A stretch of DNA of 64,000 bases from Macrotis lagotis (GCF_037893015.1 NC_133666.1:624477852-624541851), one strand, 5' to 3'; positions 32,195 through 44,690 are shown, counted from the first letter of the stretch. Made by a program: numbers and translations. Notes: generated by a model from the sequence alone, not told the origin.

Positions 32195-32640
32195 ATTCTT
32201 CTTCCTTTTTCTTTTTTCTTTTTCTTTTTTTAATTTTATTTTCCCAATTACATGTTATGAAAGTTGTTCAGCATTCATCCACTTGCATATTTATGTTACA
32301 TCTTCCCTTTCCCCCTCCCCTCAGCAGCAAATAGTCTAGTAAAAGTTGTATATACACATTTGCATTTAATATATTAGTCATTTTGTATATAAGGAATTAG
32401 GATTAAGGGAAAAGAAAGAAAACCTATGGGAAAGGAAGGAAAAACATAAGAAAAGTTTTTAAAAAATGAACATAGTACCCAGATTCTGTGTTTTTGATGT
32501 TTTGGGTTTTTGGTTTGTGAGAATTGTGAATGTCCAAAACAGGCCTCCATATATCTCTGAACTACTGAGATGAGCTGCCTCCATTATGATTGGTCAACTC
32601 ACAATGTTCTGGTTAATGTGCACAATGTTCTCTTTCTCCT
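32195..32640 (-). mobile_element. L1 3' end of another subfamily, antisense
   Basis: T-rich start, CCCAATTACATGTTATGAAA, and ACTACTGAGATGAGCTGCCT, the reverse of the L1 3' end also seen in plus orientation at 43021-43270. Confidence 0.55.
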
Positions 32641-35640
32641 TCTTTTTTCAGGGATTTGTGTATGTATCAGAGACAGTTTTCTTCATTACCACCTTTGTCC
32701 TAATACTTGGAGAAATCAGCATGGACTTTGATGTCCTCTCAAACCTCCTACCTTCTCAGTTCATCAGCTTCAATATCTATATGTCTTTACTCCATGTCAG
32801 TAACCCACAAGGACAGTCATGCCTTCAATCTCATTATTTTGCTAGCCATGATCCTGAAACTCTGAAGTTTCTCTCTAATCATCACTTCCTATCTCTGCAT
32901 TTCTCCCTCTATTGCACCTCTCCTAAATCCATTGAAACAATTCGTCTTTTCTTTGCCTTGCTTTTCTACCATAATTTTGATCCTATATTTGACCAGTTCA
33001 AACTCACACAGGCCCTTGCCCTCTTCACCTGTCTCCACCTGTACTTTGCCAACAATCCTGGGCTGTCCCGATAATCTTTTCCTTTGCTCCTACTCATATC
33101 CTGCTTTATGCCACTGGAGGGAGTTACTTAACCATACTAACTAGGTCCTCCTTGCCAAAGCCAACCCTTGTATGTGTGCCCTTGATCCTCTCCCCTTTCC
33201 TCTCTTCTGGTAAGAAGTTTCCTCCTTGTGAATCTATCTGCTTTCTCTTATCATCAGTCTCTACCAAGCTATTGGCTCCTATAACTGTTTCCTTCCTCAG
33301 TCTTAAAAAAAAAAAATCCTTTATTGGGAGCCAGGGTCTCTAAGCTGTTTGACACAGTTGCAGCAAGAAGACTCAAGGCAGTCACACTGCCTGATGGAAC
33401 ATTTCCTTCTTCAATATATATAGGGATTTCATGCATACCAATATTTATAGGTTTATTATTGATTACAATATTTACTCACCCTAATACTGGAATGACTATA
33501 AAGTAAAGATTTCAGAAAAATTCCTTGAATAAAACAGATTGTAAACTCTGTCCAAATTTAACAGGACTGCCTCTCCCTGAGGCATACAAAAGGCTTCAAC
33601 ATCATGAAATCTCTGGAAAACCCAACACTGGGAATTCCAAGGAGATGTCAGAATATATACAGGGAAAACAGATACAAGATGGGTCAGATAGAATTCCAGG
33701 GAAATCAGTAGTTTTCCCCCTTACCATACACAGAAATATATGAAAAAGATGGTGAGAAAATATTTAGTATAGGTGACCGATATGTGAACTCCAGCAGCCT
33801 TAGTTTCATGGGAAAGAATAAAAAAGTCACAGAAACTGTGGCTTCTACCAACAAGACCTACCAACAAGAAAAATTGGTTATTGTAAGAGTTAACGGATGG
33901 GTGGACAAGCATAAAGACCCTCACTATAGATTGTTAAGGAAGTGTGTCGGAAAAACATTACTTAGACAAAAAATATAAAAAACTTTCCATTAAAAGAATT
34001 GCTTAATTAATAACTTTAAATGAATTAACAATTATACAATGTAGTAATAAATAAGGTAACAGATAGGTTGAGGTCATCATGGTCTGAATAGGGATAAGAA
34101 ATTAATTAACTATATGATTATTAATTAAACTTGTAATCACATGATCAAAACTTGTAACCATATGAACTATATGATTGATGATGAAAATTGTACACTTTGG
34201 TAACCAAGGAAATGATCTTAGCTTGCTTGAAACATACATGATTCTGAGACTATAAAAATAAATCCAAGCAGCTGACAGTCAGTCAACCTGCTCCTGCCTT
34301 TACCCCCTTGTTGACTCAACTCATTTCGTCAACTCTATCCCTCCTGTCAGGTTCCAAGGACCCCGCGGAGGCTGGACCCCCACAATCCTTTACCCTGTCA
34401 CCCTCTCATGTTATTATTCTTCTCTACCTTTCAAACAAAATCCAAGAAAGTCTTCTCTTTGAACTCCAGTTTCTTTCTTAGCAACTCAACTGAAACTCCT
34501 CTTTTCAGTCATCAGTGATCTCCAAGTTAGATGGGCTTATTTCATCCCCTCTTCCTATTTGACTTCTCTACAGCTTTTAGTTTTCTCAACCACTGTTTCC
34601 ATAGTTTTCAGTTTTCTTCAGTTTCTCTCAGACTCTTCTGGGATCATCATTAACTCTCCCACAACCATTAACAGTTCTCAACATTCTGTCCTGAGTCTCT
34701 TCTCTCCCCTCTCAACATTATTTTAATTTCACCAGCTCCCATGAATTTAATGATCATCTATGTGCAGAAAACCCACACATCTCTAAAAACAATTCTAATC
34801 TGCTGAATTCTAGTTTCACATTGCCAGACATTCACCAGACATCTCCACCTGAACGTCCCATTAAATATTTCAAAGTCAACATGTCCAAAATGGAACTTAC
34901 TAACTTTCCCCTAATAAACCCATGTCACCATTCTTCTAGTTACTAAATTTTAAAACCTTGACATCATCCCAGATGTATCACTCTCCTTCATATAGCTTCT
35001 CCAGTCAGTTGCTACATCTCCACAACATCTCTTGCATCCATCTCTCTACACTCCACACCACTCACCTCTCCCCTGTCCTACGACAATAGCCCCCAATTGG
35101 TTTACCTTGTTCCAATCTCTCCCCTCATATGCTACCATACTGATCTTCCTAAGGCATAGACCTGACTATGTTACTTGCTTAAAAATCCCCTGGGGATACA
35201 TATTACTTTTAAAATAAAATACCAGTTTCTCAGCCTAGCATCTAAAGCCTTTCTCTAGTACCACACTACCTTTCTAGACTTATTCAATGCAATCTACATT
35301 CCAGTCAAATAGGCCTAATAGTTATTCTATGAATTTGACATTCCATCTCTTGTTTCCAGACCATGTCACAAGCTGTCCTCAGTTCCTGGTATGTGTTCCT
35401 TCTTCATCTCCACCTCTTAGGATCCTTATCTCTCCTTTCCTCTTATGCCAAGCCTTTACAGACCTCCCAGTTGTTAATTGTTCCTACCTCCCCCTCAAAT
35501 TGCTTTCTATTTACTCATCTGTCTGTATATATTGTGTATTTCCTAAATTAATTAAGAACCAGAGACTTTTTGTCTTTATATTTTGAATACTACCAAGGTA
35601 ACTTATATATGGTTGTGTTTAATAATTGTTTCCTGATATT
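32641..35640 (+). mobile_element. L2 LINE, long copy split by an LTR-like element
   Basis: The left part 32641-33324 carries an L2 ORF2-like C/T-rich frame ending TCAGTCTTAAAAAAA. The right part 34385-35640 continues with CCATGAATTTAATGATCATC, AACATGTCCAAAATGGAACT, TGATCTTCCTAAGGCATAGA and a 3' end TTTAATAATTGTTTCCTGA. The order matches one L2 copy interrupted by the element at 33325-34384. Confidence 0.72.
33325..34384 (+). mobile_element. Probable solo LTR (endogenous retrovirus type)
   Basis: A 1060-bp element starting TGGGAGCC and ending CCCCCACA (TG...CA). Flanking words ATCCTTTAT (33316-33324) and ATCCTTTAC (34385-34393) match at 8 of 9 positions. A CTATAAAAATAAA phrase (TATA-like plus AATAAA) lies at 34250-34262, about 125 bp before the end, like an LTR promoter and R/U5. 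No retroviral coding sequence is present. An alternative is a non-autonomous DNA element with an 8-bp duplication. Confidence 0.55.
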
Positions 35641-36867
35641 AAACTTAAAAATTTAGGGTTAAATAAAATAGCAGAAAATATATGTTAAAGATGAAGTTTT
35701 CCCAAGAAAACTATGAGTGGAGATTATCTATCCAAGATAACCACTGAAGGGGGGGGGAATTATCTAAACATTAAAAAGAACAAGGGAATCATTAAAACTT
35801 CTGATGACTAGTAAATCAGATTACACATTTCCTTTCAAATATGCATAGAGATGATGACTATCTATCTCTTATCTGATTTAATATTTAATAAATACCAGAA
35901 ATCTACTCGGTTCTTCCAAGGTAATGAGCCAGGTTTTCCAATTTCCAATCATCTGTCTTCCTGTGATGGTTAGGACAATTAAAAATAGGAGATAGAATTT
36001 CCTAATAATCCTTAGTTATGGAAAGAGAATTTAGACTTTGACCAGGAGCACAGGCTATAAAAATTAGTAACCGATACTGGTGCTTCAGGTGAGTTAGGCA
36101 GTTCCCTGTAACTTGGGTAGGAAGATATTATTCCCGATCTCCTTGAACTTCATAAGGGAAGCTTGATTGAGAAAAAGGGGTAAATTTTGGAATGGCTAAT
36201 GGGAATACTCTGAGGTCACAGACATATGGGCAAAGTCAATCCTCCCCTCCCCCCCCCACCATGTACCTCTGATTTCCAGTACCTACACCCCCACAAACTG
36301 CTTATAGCAGACTTTTCTTATGAGATCATTCCTTCCTTGGCTAAAACAAGATTTTATCTCATTCCTGAATTGGAGAGACTGTTTGCTCTGGTGTATTCTA
36401 TTGCCTTCTCTAATCTATATAAAACGGCTTACTTGGAAAAACATATTTGCTAGCTATCCCTGATTGTCTCTTATTAACAAGTGTATGGTGGGAGGGAACT
36501 TAACTGACTCTTTTACCTTCCCAATTTGTGGCTCAAAATTCCTGGTTCTGAAAGCTTCCATATTGACCCTTCATTGGAATTTCCTCAAAGCTTAGAGGGA
36601 CTACCACAGCCAAACTAAAAACTGGTGTTTGGCCCATTTGACTTTCCTTCTCCTAAGGTATTTCACATGCTGATAACCAAAATGACCCAGGATGGTGTCC
36701 CTAGAAGGTTTTCCTTACAGACTTAATTGAATTCTGACCGATATATCAGGCTAATTAATTCAGTCTTCTCCCAGGATTACCCCCCACATACATATCTGTC
36801 CCTCATGTCATTATTCCCTGGGAGATTGTACCCCTGGGCCTCACTGGTATCCCTAGGTTTTTTTAAG
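35641..36867. other. Unassigned intergenic sequence
   Basis: No exon or repeat recognised; a G run at 35750 and a C run at 36248-36259. Confidence 0.4.
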
Positions 36868-37110
36868 CAAGTCGATGGGGCAGTAGATAATATGCTGGAT
36901 CTGCAGTCAAGAAGACTAGTTCAAATCTGGATTTAGATACTTTTTAGCTAAAATCATGACCTAGTTAGTCTGCCTCATTTTCCTTATCTGTAAAATGGAG
37001 ATAATATTAGGGCCTATATCCCAAGATTGTTGTGAGGACAAAATGAGATATTTGTAAAGGGTTTTGCAACTTTAAAGCAAGATATAAATGTGAGCTCTTT
37101 TATTAGCCAA
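36868..37110 (+). repeat. MIR/THER
   Basis: GGGGCAGTAGATAATATGCT, CATTTTCCTTATCTGTAAAA, TTGTTGTGAGGACAAAATGA, GGTTTTGCAACTTTAAAGC. Confidence 0.75.
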
Positions 37111-37171
37111 TAGTTTAAATAATAGTTTTTCAAAATAGATTGTAGTGAATTGGTTATTTTGTACACATCCA

Positions 37172-37207
37172 TATCCATATATTATATATATATAATACAT
37201 ATATAAT

Positions 37208-37243
<36 letters not shown>
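37172..37243. repeat. (TA)n-rich microsatellite
   Basis: Interrupted TA dinucleotides over about 70 bp; self-complementary. Confidence 0.92.
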
Positions 37244-37840
37244 ATTTCCTCAGATTACAGGCTTGTCAAGGAAATTTTTAGATCCTATTTTCATAAAATT
37301 GTAAGAAATTGTTTACTAAGCCCAGGGTCTGATACTGTGTGACTTAGAGAGTCACTTAAATTATTTCAGTAGGTTTCCTAATTTGAAAGAGGAAAGTGTG
37401 GACTCTTCTAATTTTTTTATTATCTTATTTTTATTAATAATGCAAAGATGATTAATAGACTAATGGCTTCTCCAATCTGACTGACCTGTTTTCTGTCTGT
37501 CCTGCAAATGGTATTCCCATGGTAACATTATTGGACTAATTCCTAAAATTCCTATTCTTAGGTCAGTTTAAAACTTCCATCTTGAACCCCATGATGTTTT
37601 GCATAATAAGGGAGGGTGGTCTCTGACATGACAAATAACACATATTAATCACTTGTCCGGAAGTAGTGTGATCTTTCCTTCAATTTTTAGAAAATCACCA
37701 GGCCATTTAAACTCTTATAAAATAATGTTACAACAGGTGGCTGCTGGAATCAGAAAGGCACAGAGGTGAAAATCACTCTTCTAAATTTTTTATGATTCTA
37801 TGATTCCTTTTAAATTTTAGTTTGTCTTTAGAGTCCTTAG
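37244..37840. other. Unassigned intergenic sequence
   Basis: A weak MIR-like phrase at 37320-37400; otherwise nothing. Confidence 0.35.
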
Positions 37841-37853
37841 AAAAGTATTCATA

Positions 37854-39177
37854 CCAATACCTCACACCCTATACCAAGATAAGATCAAAATGGATATAGG
37901 ATTTAGACATAAAAAAACAATATTATAAGCAAACTAGGAGATCAAGTAACAGTTTACCTGTCAGATTTATGGAAAGAGAAGCAGTTTATGACCAAGGAAG
38001 AAACAGAGAACATCATTAAAAATAAACTAGATAATTTTGATTACATTGAATTAAAAAGCTTTTGCACAGACAAAACCAATGTAACCAAGATCAAAAGAAA
38101 TGTAGCAAATTGTAGAAATTGGTAAACAATTTTTACAACTAGTATTTCTGACAAAGGACTCATTTCTAAAATATACAGAGAACCAAGTCAAATTAAAAAA
38201 AAAACAACAACAAGCCATTCCCCAATTGACAAATGGTTAAAGGATATGTAAAAGCAATTTACAGATGAAGAAATCAGTGATTCATAGTCATATGAAAAAT
38301 TGCTCTAAATCACTACTTATTAGAGAAATGCAAATTAAAGCATCTCTGAGGTACCACCTCACACCTCTCAGACTGGTCAATATGACCAGAAAGGACAATA
38401 ACCAATGTTGGAAGGGATGTGGAAAGTCTGGGATACTAAAACATTATTGGTGAGCAATCTGGAATTACACCCAAAGTACAATAAAAATGTGCACACCCTT
38501 TGATCCAGCAATACCACTACTGGGTCTATACCCTGAAGAGATGATGAAAAAGGGTAAAAACATCACTTGTACAAAAATATTCATAGCAGCCCTGCTTGTG
38601 GTGGCATAGAATTAGAAATTAAGTGAATGTTCTTCATTTGGGGAATGGCTTAACAAACTGTGGGATATGTATGTCATGAAACACTATTGTGTTATTAGAA
38701 ACCTGGAGGGATGGGAATTCAGGGAAGCCTGGAAGGATTTGCACAAACTGATGCTGAGTGAGATGAGCAGAACCAGAAAAACATTGTACACTCTAACAGC
38801 AACATGAGGGTGATGATCAACTTTAATGGACTTGCTCATTCCGTCAATGTAATAATCAGGGACAATTTTAGAGTACTTGCATGGAGAATACGATCTGTAT
38901 CCAGAGAAAGAATTGTGGAGTTTGAACAAAGACCAAAGACTATTATCTTTAATTTAAAAAACCCTTTATCTTATTATGTAATTTTGCTATCTCTTATACT
39001 TTATTTTTCTTCCTTAAGGATATGATTTCTCTTTCATCACATTCAACTTAGATCAATGTATACCATGGAAACAATGTGAAGACTAATAGACTGCCTTGGG
39101 GGGGGGGGTAGGGGAAGGGAAGCAATATTAGGGGAAAATTTATAAAATTCAAAATAAATATAATTTTTCTTTTTAAA
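37854..39177 (+). mobile_element. L1 3' end with 13-bp target-site duplication
   Basis: Starts within ORF2 (CACACCCTATACCAAGATAA), carries the [20 protein letters not shown] segment, has an internal deletion near 38450, and ends in the L1 3' UTR and A-rich tail. The direct repeat AAAAGTATTCATA is perfect at 37841-37853 and 39178-39190. Confidence 0.94.
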
Positions 39178-39190
39178 AAAAGTATTCATA

Positions 39191-40209
39191 TACGCTAATT
39201 TTTTACTGTGTAAATTTTTTAATGATTGAAAAATGTTTCAGCAAATGTTTCAACAATATAAAGTTGTAGTATGAAATAATACAGGCAAAAATAATGATAA
39301 TATCCCAATGTTGTATATCATCTGCTCAGTATATATAACATGTTTCATATTATTCAACACTTTAAAAAAGGCCCATTCAATTTTCCCAGGAAAAAAAAAA
39401 ACAAACTCTTTTCTTAAAATCAAGACTGACAGAGAAACAACCCCAGGCCTCAGGGTACTTCAATGACAAGGTTCTCCACTCCAAGATAAAAAATGAGGTT
39501 AAATTACATTTCTGAGTAAGATGTAACAATTGATGGGGCATTGTTCTCCTAGTATAAGGGCTGCTGTGACTTTAAACTCTGTATCTAATATAGATACAAT
39601 GCAAGTCACAGAGTATATTTGCTGAAATGCAGTTTCTAAAGAATCTGGCAGCCCAAGGCTGTGGAGTGCTAACTTTAGAACTTCGAGGGAAGAGGGTTCT
39701 ACAGGGGGAGGGCAAGCAAGAAGCTGGAAGAGCAGAAGCCCAGATGTGACTGGGGAAGTTCACTTGGGGTTTTCCAAAGAAGGGAAGACAAAGAAGGAGC
39801 TCTCCCTCAGGAGAATTACTTTGGAAAACAGCTGAAAAAAAGCAGGCGGGTCCCTAATTTGAGACTGAATGAAGAGGCTTAGCTCAGAAAAAAAGCAGAT
39901 GCTTGTCTTTTAGCCAACAGAATTTAGTCAGGATTCAGTAAGCCCAGGAACTGGATTCAAGCTGCTGGGAAGGCCACCAGATTCAAATCAGGAAAATTAT
40001 TCCATTTTAGAGCAGTTAAAGAAAAAGATTTAGGGTCCCTAAAAAATGGAGCTCTTTAACCTGTTACAAGAACCATTCAAAATCAGATTTTTTTCTAGGT
40101 TTTCAGAAATTACTTTAAGAAATGAACACTATGAACATTATTCAATTATGTTAATATCTGAGTCTGTCCCCATTAAATTCCCAACTTTAGTTTTTGTTTT
40201 AGTCGATTA
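39191..40209. other. Unassigned intergenic sequence
   Basis: No repeat or exon recognised. 39640-39860 is G+A-rich but lacks an open frame. Confidence 0.4.
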
Positions 40210-40975
40210 TGAAATGCTAATCTCTGCACTAAGCTGAGAATACAAAAAGAGCCAAAAGTCAGTCCCTGCCCTCAAGAAGTTTACAATATAATGGGGGGGA
40301 GACAACAAGCAAATGTGACAAACTACATACTGGATAAATAGGAAATAATTAACAGAGGGGAGGCACTAGATTTAAAAGGGATTGGAGAAGTCTTCCTTAG
40401 AAAGTAGGATTTTAGTTGAGACTTGAAGGAAGTCAGAAATCAGAGCAGAGGAGGGAGAGGATTCCAGGCATGAGGGACATGGAGAGAAAATTCCTGGAGA
40501 AGAGAGGAGGATCTTTTTCAAAGAACAAGCAGGGATAAAAGAATAAAAGATTGGAAGTTGTACTTGACTGTAAATGACATTTCTTTCTGAAATGTCATAC
40601 CCTCTACTTTAACCCTGTCCTTTACTCTTTCCTCTGGGAAGGCAGGACAGCTGGTTCACACTTTGGGAGTTTATTATTTTGACCTCTGTGTGCTCCAATT
40701 TTCTTTCCAATGAAGGTTGTTTTGGTCACAAACCTCTTTATTGTTTCCATTTTGAAATAAAAAAGAAACATCATGAAAAAAAGAATAAAAGATAGAAAGG
40801 AAGGTTTAAAAAGTCTGGAAAAGTTAGGGGGAAGGGAGAGATTTGAAGGGATTTGAATGATCAATAGAACATTTTATATTTGATTCTGGAGGTCATAGGG
40901 TGCCACTAAAATTTATCAAGCATAGTTGACATGGTTAGATCTGCACTTTAAGAAAAATCACTCCTACGGTGACTG
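40210..40975 (-). mobile_element. L2, antisense, split by a retrocopy
   Basis: CAGTCCCTGCCCTCAAGAAG, TTAGTTGAGACTTGAAGGAA and GATTCCAGGCATGAGGGACA before the insertion; ATTTGATTCTGGAGGTCATA after it. Confidence 0.7.
40552..40778 (+). pseudogene. 5'-truncated processed retrocopy of an unknown 3' UTR
   Basis: A 227-bp insertion inside L2, flanked by a perfect 15-bp duplication AAAAGAATAAAAGAT at 40537-40551 and 40779-40793. It is non-repetitive in look, carries AATAAA at 40756-40761 and ends about 17 nt later in an A run, as L1-mobilised mRNA copies do. The source gene is not recognised and no protein remnant is evident. Confidence 0.65.
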
Positions 40976-41569
40976 AATTGGGGGAGAATCAGTTGGGCTG
41001 GGAAGAAACAATGCAAGAAGACACATTAGCACCCTACTTCAATATTCCAGGAATAAGATGATGAGGATCTGTAATAGGGTGGTGGCAGTATCAGGGTGGT
41101 GATGCCCAGCCTTAGGTTGATTCAAATCTACATGTGTATACAGGACACATAAAAGTGAATTTCTACAATTTCTACAATTGTTTCAAGCCCTTTGCCCTGA
41201 ATAATAAAATCCCTAAAACAAAGTCAACAATTGCTTCTTAGGCCAAGACTATCGCATACTTTGTCCCCACCATTGCCGATAATTGAGCCAAGCTGACTTC
41301 TCCTCATTTCTTCCCAAGTTTCCCAAACAGGTCTCTCAGGTTTGTCCTTGATCACTGAACTGCTGAGAAGAGCTAAATCCATTATAGTTGATTACTGCAC
41401 CCAGGAAATACCTATTCTAAAATCAAACATTTAATCCAGAGGAGGCTCAGAAAGGTAAATCTTCTGGAGGAAAAGCTAAAAAAAGCCTACCAGATTGACC
41501 TTTGAATTAGTCACACCCTTGCTCTGTCTGCTAAGAAAGAATTGCATGGATCACAGACTCAAAGGAGCA
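40976..41569. other. Unassigned intergenic sequence
   Basis: A short antisense L1-like piece at 41335-41400 (GATCACTGAACTGCTGAGAA); the rest is unassigned. Confidence 0.35.
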
Positions 41570-41958
41570 GAAAGGACTTTAGAAACAAATGCAAGACCTC
41601 ATATCTATCAGATTGACTAAGATGACAAAAAAGGAAAATGACCAATATTGGAGAGGATATAGGAAAACTGGGAGTTGTGTACTGATCCAACCATTCTAGA
41701 GAGCAATTTGAAACTATAACCAAAAGGATAATAAAACTGTGCATACTCTTTGATCCAGCAGTACCACTACTGGGTCTGTATCCCAAAAAGATCATAAGAA
41801 AGGGGAAAAGATAAACATGTACAAAAGTATTCATAGCAGCTCTTTTTTGTAGTGGCAAAAAATTAGAAATTGAGGGAATGCCCATCAATTGGGGAATGGC
41901 TGGACAAGTTATGGTATCTAAATGTCATGGAGTACTACTGTTCTTAAGAAATCATGAG

Positions 41959-42112
41959 GGGCGGCTAGGTGGCGAAGTGGATAAAGCACCGGCCCTGGAG
42001 TCAGGAGTACCTGGGTTCAAATCTGGTCTCAGACACTTAATAATTACCTAGCTGTGTGGCCTTGGGCAAGCCACTTAACCCCACTGCCTTGCAAAAAAAC
42101 TAAAAAAAAAAA
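41959..42112 (+). mobile_element. Short marsupial SINE, youngest of the nest
   Basis: GGGCGGCTAGGTGGCGAAGT to TTGCAAAAAAAC and an A tail. The duplication AAATCATGAG lies at 41949-41958 and 42113-42122. Confidence 0.93.
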
Positions 42113-42125
42113 AAATCATGAGCAG

Positions 42126-43010
42126 ATTGACCAATATGACCAGAAAGGACAATGTTCAATGTCTGAAGGAATATGGGAAATCTGGAACACTAATACATTG
42201 TGAACTCCTCCAACCTTTCTGGAGAGCAATCTGGAATTATGCCCAAAGGACAACAAAAAAATGTGCATTCCCTTTGATCCAGCAATACCACTACTGGGTC
42301 TATACCCTGAAAAGATCATGAAAAAAGGGTAAAAATATCACTTGTACAAAAATATTCATAGCAGCCCTGTTTGTGATGGTAAAGAATTAGAAATTAAGTA
42401 AATGTCCTTCAAATGGGGAATGGCTTAGCAAACTGTGGTATATGTATGTCATGGAACACTATTGTTTTATTAGAAACCAGGAGGGATGGGAATTCAGGGA
42501 AGCCTAGAAGAATTTGCACTAACTGATGCTGAGTGAGATGAGCAGAACCAGAACATTATATCCCTAACAGCAACATGAGTGTGATGATCAACTTTAATGG
42601 ACTTGCTCATTCCATCAATGCAATAATCAAGGACAATTTTAGAGTACCTGTGATGGAGAATACCATCTGTATCCAGAGAAAGAACTATGGAGTTTAAACA
42701 AAGACCAAAGTCTATTACCTTCAATTTTTTTTTTAAAAAGTGTCATGTACAACATAATTTTGCTATCTCTAATATTTTATTTTCTTCTCAAGGAGATGAT
42801 TTCTCTCCCAACACATTCAATTTCGATCAATGTATAACATGGAAACAATGTAAAGATTATCAGATTGCCTTCTGTGGGGGGTTGGAGGGAGGGAAGGGAG
42901 GATGGGGGAAAAATTGTAAAATTCAAAACCTTATAGAAAATGATAGGTTAGAAAGTACTGTTGTATATAATTGGAAAACAAATAAAATACTAATAAAATA
43001 AAATAAAAAG
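42126..43010 (+). mobile_element. Younger L1 3' end inside the older L1
   Basis: Starts in ORF2 (ATTGACCAATATGACCAGAA) and runs through the 3' UTR to a tail of AATAAA units. The 13-bp word AAATCATGAGCAG ends at 42125 and begins again at 43011. Confidence 0.92.
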
Positions 43011-43271
43011 AAATCATGAGCAGGCAACTTTCAGAAATGTCCAAAAGGGCTTGCATGAACTGATGCTGAGTGAAGGGAGCAGAATCAGGAGAACATTGTA
43101 CAAATTAACAGCAACATTGTGAGATAATCAACTATAGTGGATGTAGCTCTTCTCAGCAATTCAGTGATCAAGGACAAGCCTAAGACCTGTTATGGAAAAT
43201 GACATCCACATCCAGGAAAACAAAAACAAAAACAAAACTAAGGAGTATGAATGTAGAGCAAAGCATACAAT

Positions 43272-43422
43272 GTTTACTTTTTTTTTTTTCAAGGCAATGG
43301 GGTTAAGTGGCTTGCCCAAGGCCACACAGCTAAGTGATTGTTAAGTGTCTGATGCCGGATTTGAACTCAGGCACTCCTGACTCCAGGGCTGGTCTCTATC
43401 CACCATGCCACCTAGCTGCCCC
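43272..43422 (-). mobile_element. Short marsupial SINE, antisense
   Basis: AAGGCAATGGGGTTAAGTGG, CACAGCTAAGTGATTGTTAA, CACCTAGCTGCCCCC. Confidence 0.88.
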
Positions 43423-43689
43423 CAGAATATATTTTCTATGGGGTTGTGAATAAAATCTATCTTAGCATGATAATTTTGTAAATTTGTTATACATGTGATT
43501 TCTTATTTACACACTTTTAAATTGCAATTTCTTTTAAAATATATTTTGCTATCTTTTTTTTATACATAACCTACACTTTCCTAAGTATACCTCTCTCCCA
43601 CTAGAGATGGTTAAAAATGAAAAAGTCTAATAAAAACAAAATATTACAAAAGTCTGATATAATATATAGTATTATATCTCTATAACCAC
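43423..43689. other. Unassigned intergenic sequence
   Basis: A+T-rich; may be decayed L1 3' UTR. Confidence 0.3.
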
Positions 43690-44690
43690 AGTGCCCCAGC
43701 TTCTGAAAAGAAGGGTGGTTTTCTCATATCTCCTTTTTGTGGCCAGGTTTAGTCATTATAATTCTATCACCTTTGATTTTAATTGTTTTTTCTTTTCATT
43801 ATCCTATTTTAGTCATTATATGTGCAGTTTTCTTGACTTTGCTTACTTCATTTTTCATTTATTTTCATCTTCCCATGCTTCTCTGTATTCATCATATTTG
43901 TATCAACAACAGACATGGTAATTGTCTATTATAGGCATATATCTAAACTAATTTAGCCATTCCATGGGTTATTCAATTATTCTCCTAGTTCTTTGTTCCT
44001 ATAAAGTGTTTTTCTAAATATTTTGTCATTGATTTTTTGTGTTATATGACAAGGGTCAAGGAATAAAGTCATTTTAGTCAGTGTCTTGGCAAATTGTCTT
44101 CCAGAATGATTGTACTATTTCTGGGCATTGAGTTGGTGCAGTAGACAGAATACTAGCCCTGGAGTCTGGAGGATTCACCTCAGACACTTGATCCTTACTA
44201 AGGATGTGGCTTTGGACAAGTCATTTAACCCTGATTGCCTCATATCCAGGGCCATCGCCAGTTGTCCTGATTCTTATTTGGCCACTGAAGCCAAATGGCT
44301 TTGGAGGAGTACCCCCTCACTCAAATCCAATTCATGTACTTGTCATGATATCACCTCCCTAATGTCATGGTCTTCTTTGAGAAAGAAGGACAAACATCAC
44401 CATCGTCATCATCATCACCAATGCAGTCTCAAAAGATTAGTACTGAACATATCTTTCTATGGCCTTTCCAGCACTGACTGTTCCCATCAGTCAATTTGTC
44501 AATTTGTAAAATGTGAAGTAAGACCTCAAGGTTAGGATGATTTGCACTTCTCTTATTATTGTTTATTTGGAGCATTCTTTCATATGGTTGTTAATAGTTT
44601 CTGATTCTTTAGAGAAATTTGTTCCCATCCTTTGACAATTTATCTATTTAGAAGTGGCTTTTAGTTTGTTTGTTTTATTGATTGCCTATA
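43690..44690 (-). mobile_element. Old L1, antisense, split by a CAT-tailed SINE
   Basis: CTTCCCATGCTTCTCTGTAT, CTAATTTAGCCATTCCATGG and TCTTCCAGAATGATTGTACT lie left of the SINE; TTTGCACTTCTCTTATTATT and CCCATCCTTTGACAATTTAT lie right, in the order of a reversed L1 ORF2 tail. Confidence 0.7.
44127..44420 (+). mobile_element. CAT-tailed marsupial SINE
   Basis: TTGGTGCAGTAGACAGAATA, CCAGGGCCATCGCCAGTTGT, TGTCATGGTCTTCTTTGAGA, ending in interrupted CAT units. Confidence 0.87.

Larger units (their letters stand above)
41570..43270 (+). mobile_element. Older L1 copy, split by a younger L1 and a SINE
   Basis: 41570-41958 (CATATCTATCAGATTGACTA; TTGGGGAATGGCTGGACAAG) continues at 43021-43270 (CTTGCATGAACTGATGCTGA; GTGATCAAGGACAAG). 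The two pieces join at GAAATCATGAG|CAG. Confidence 0.85.

Noticed and set aside
32586..33074. 162-codon plus-strand open frame
   Set aside because: Lies wholly in an L2 LINE copy; no independent gene.
33325..34384. Endogenous retrovirus coding region next to the LTR-like element
   Set aside because: Both flanks are L2 sequence; no gag, pol or env remnant is visible, so at most a solo LTR.
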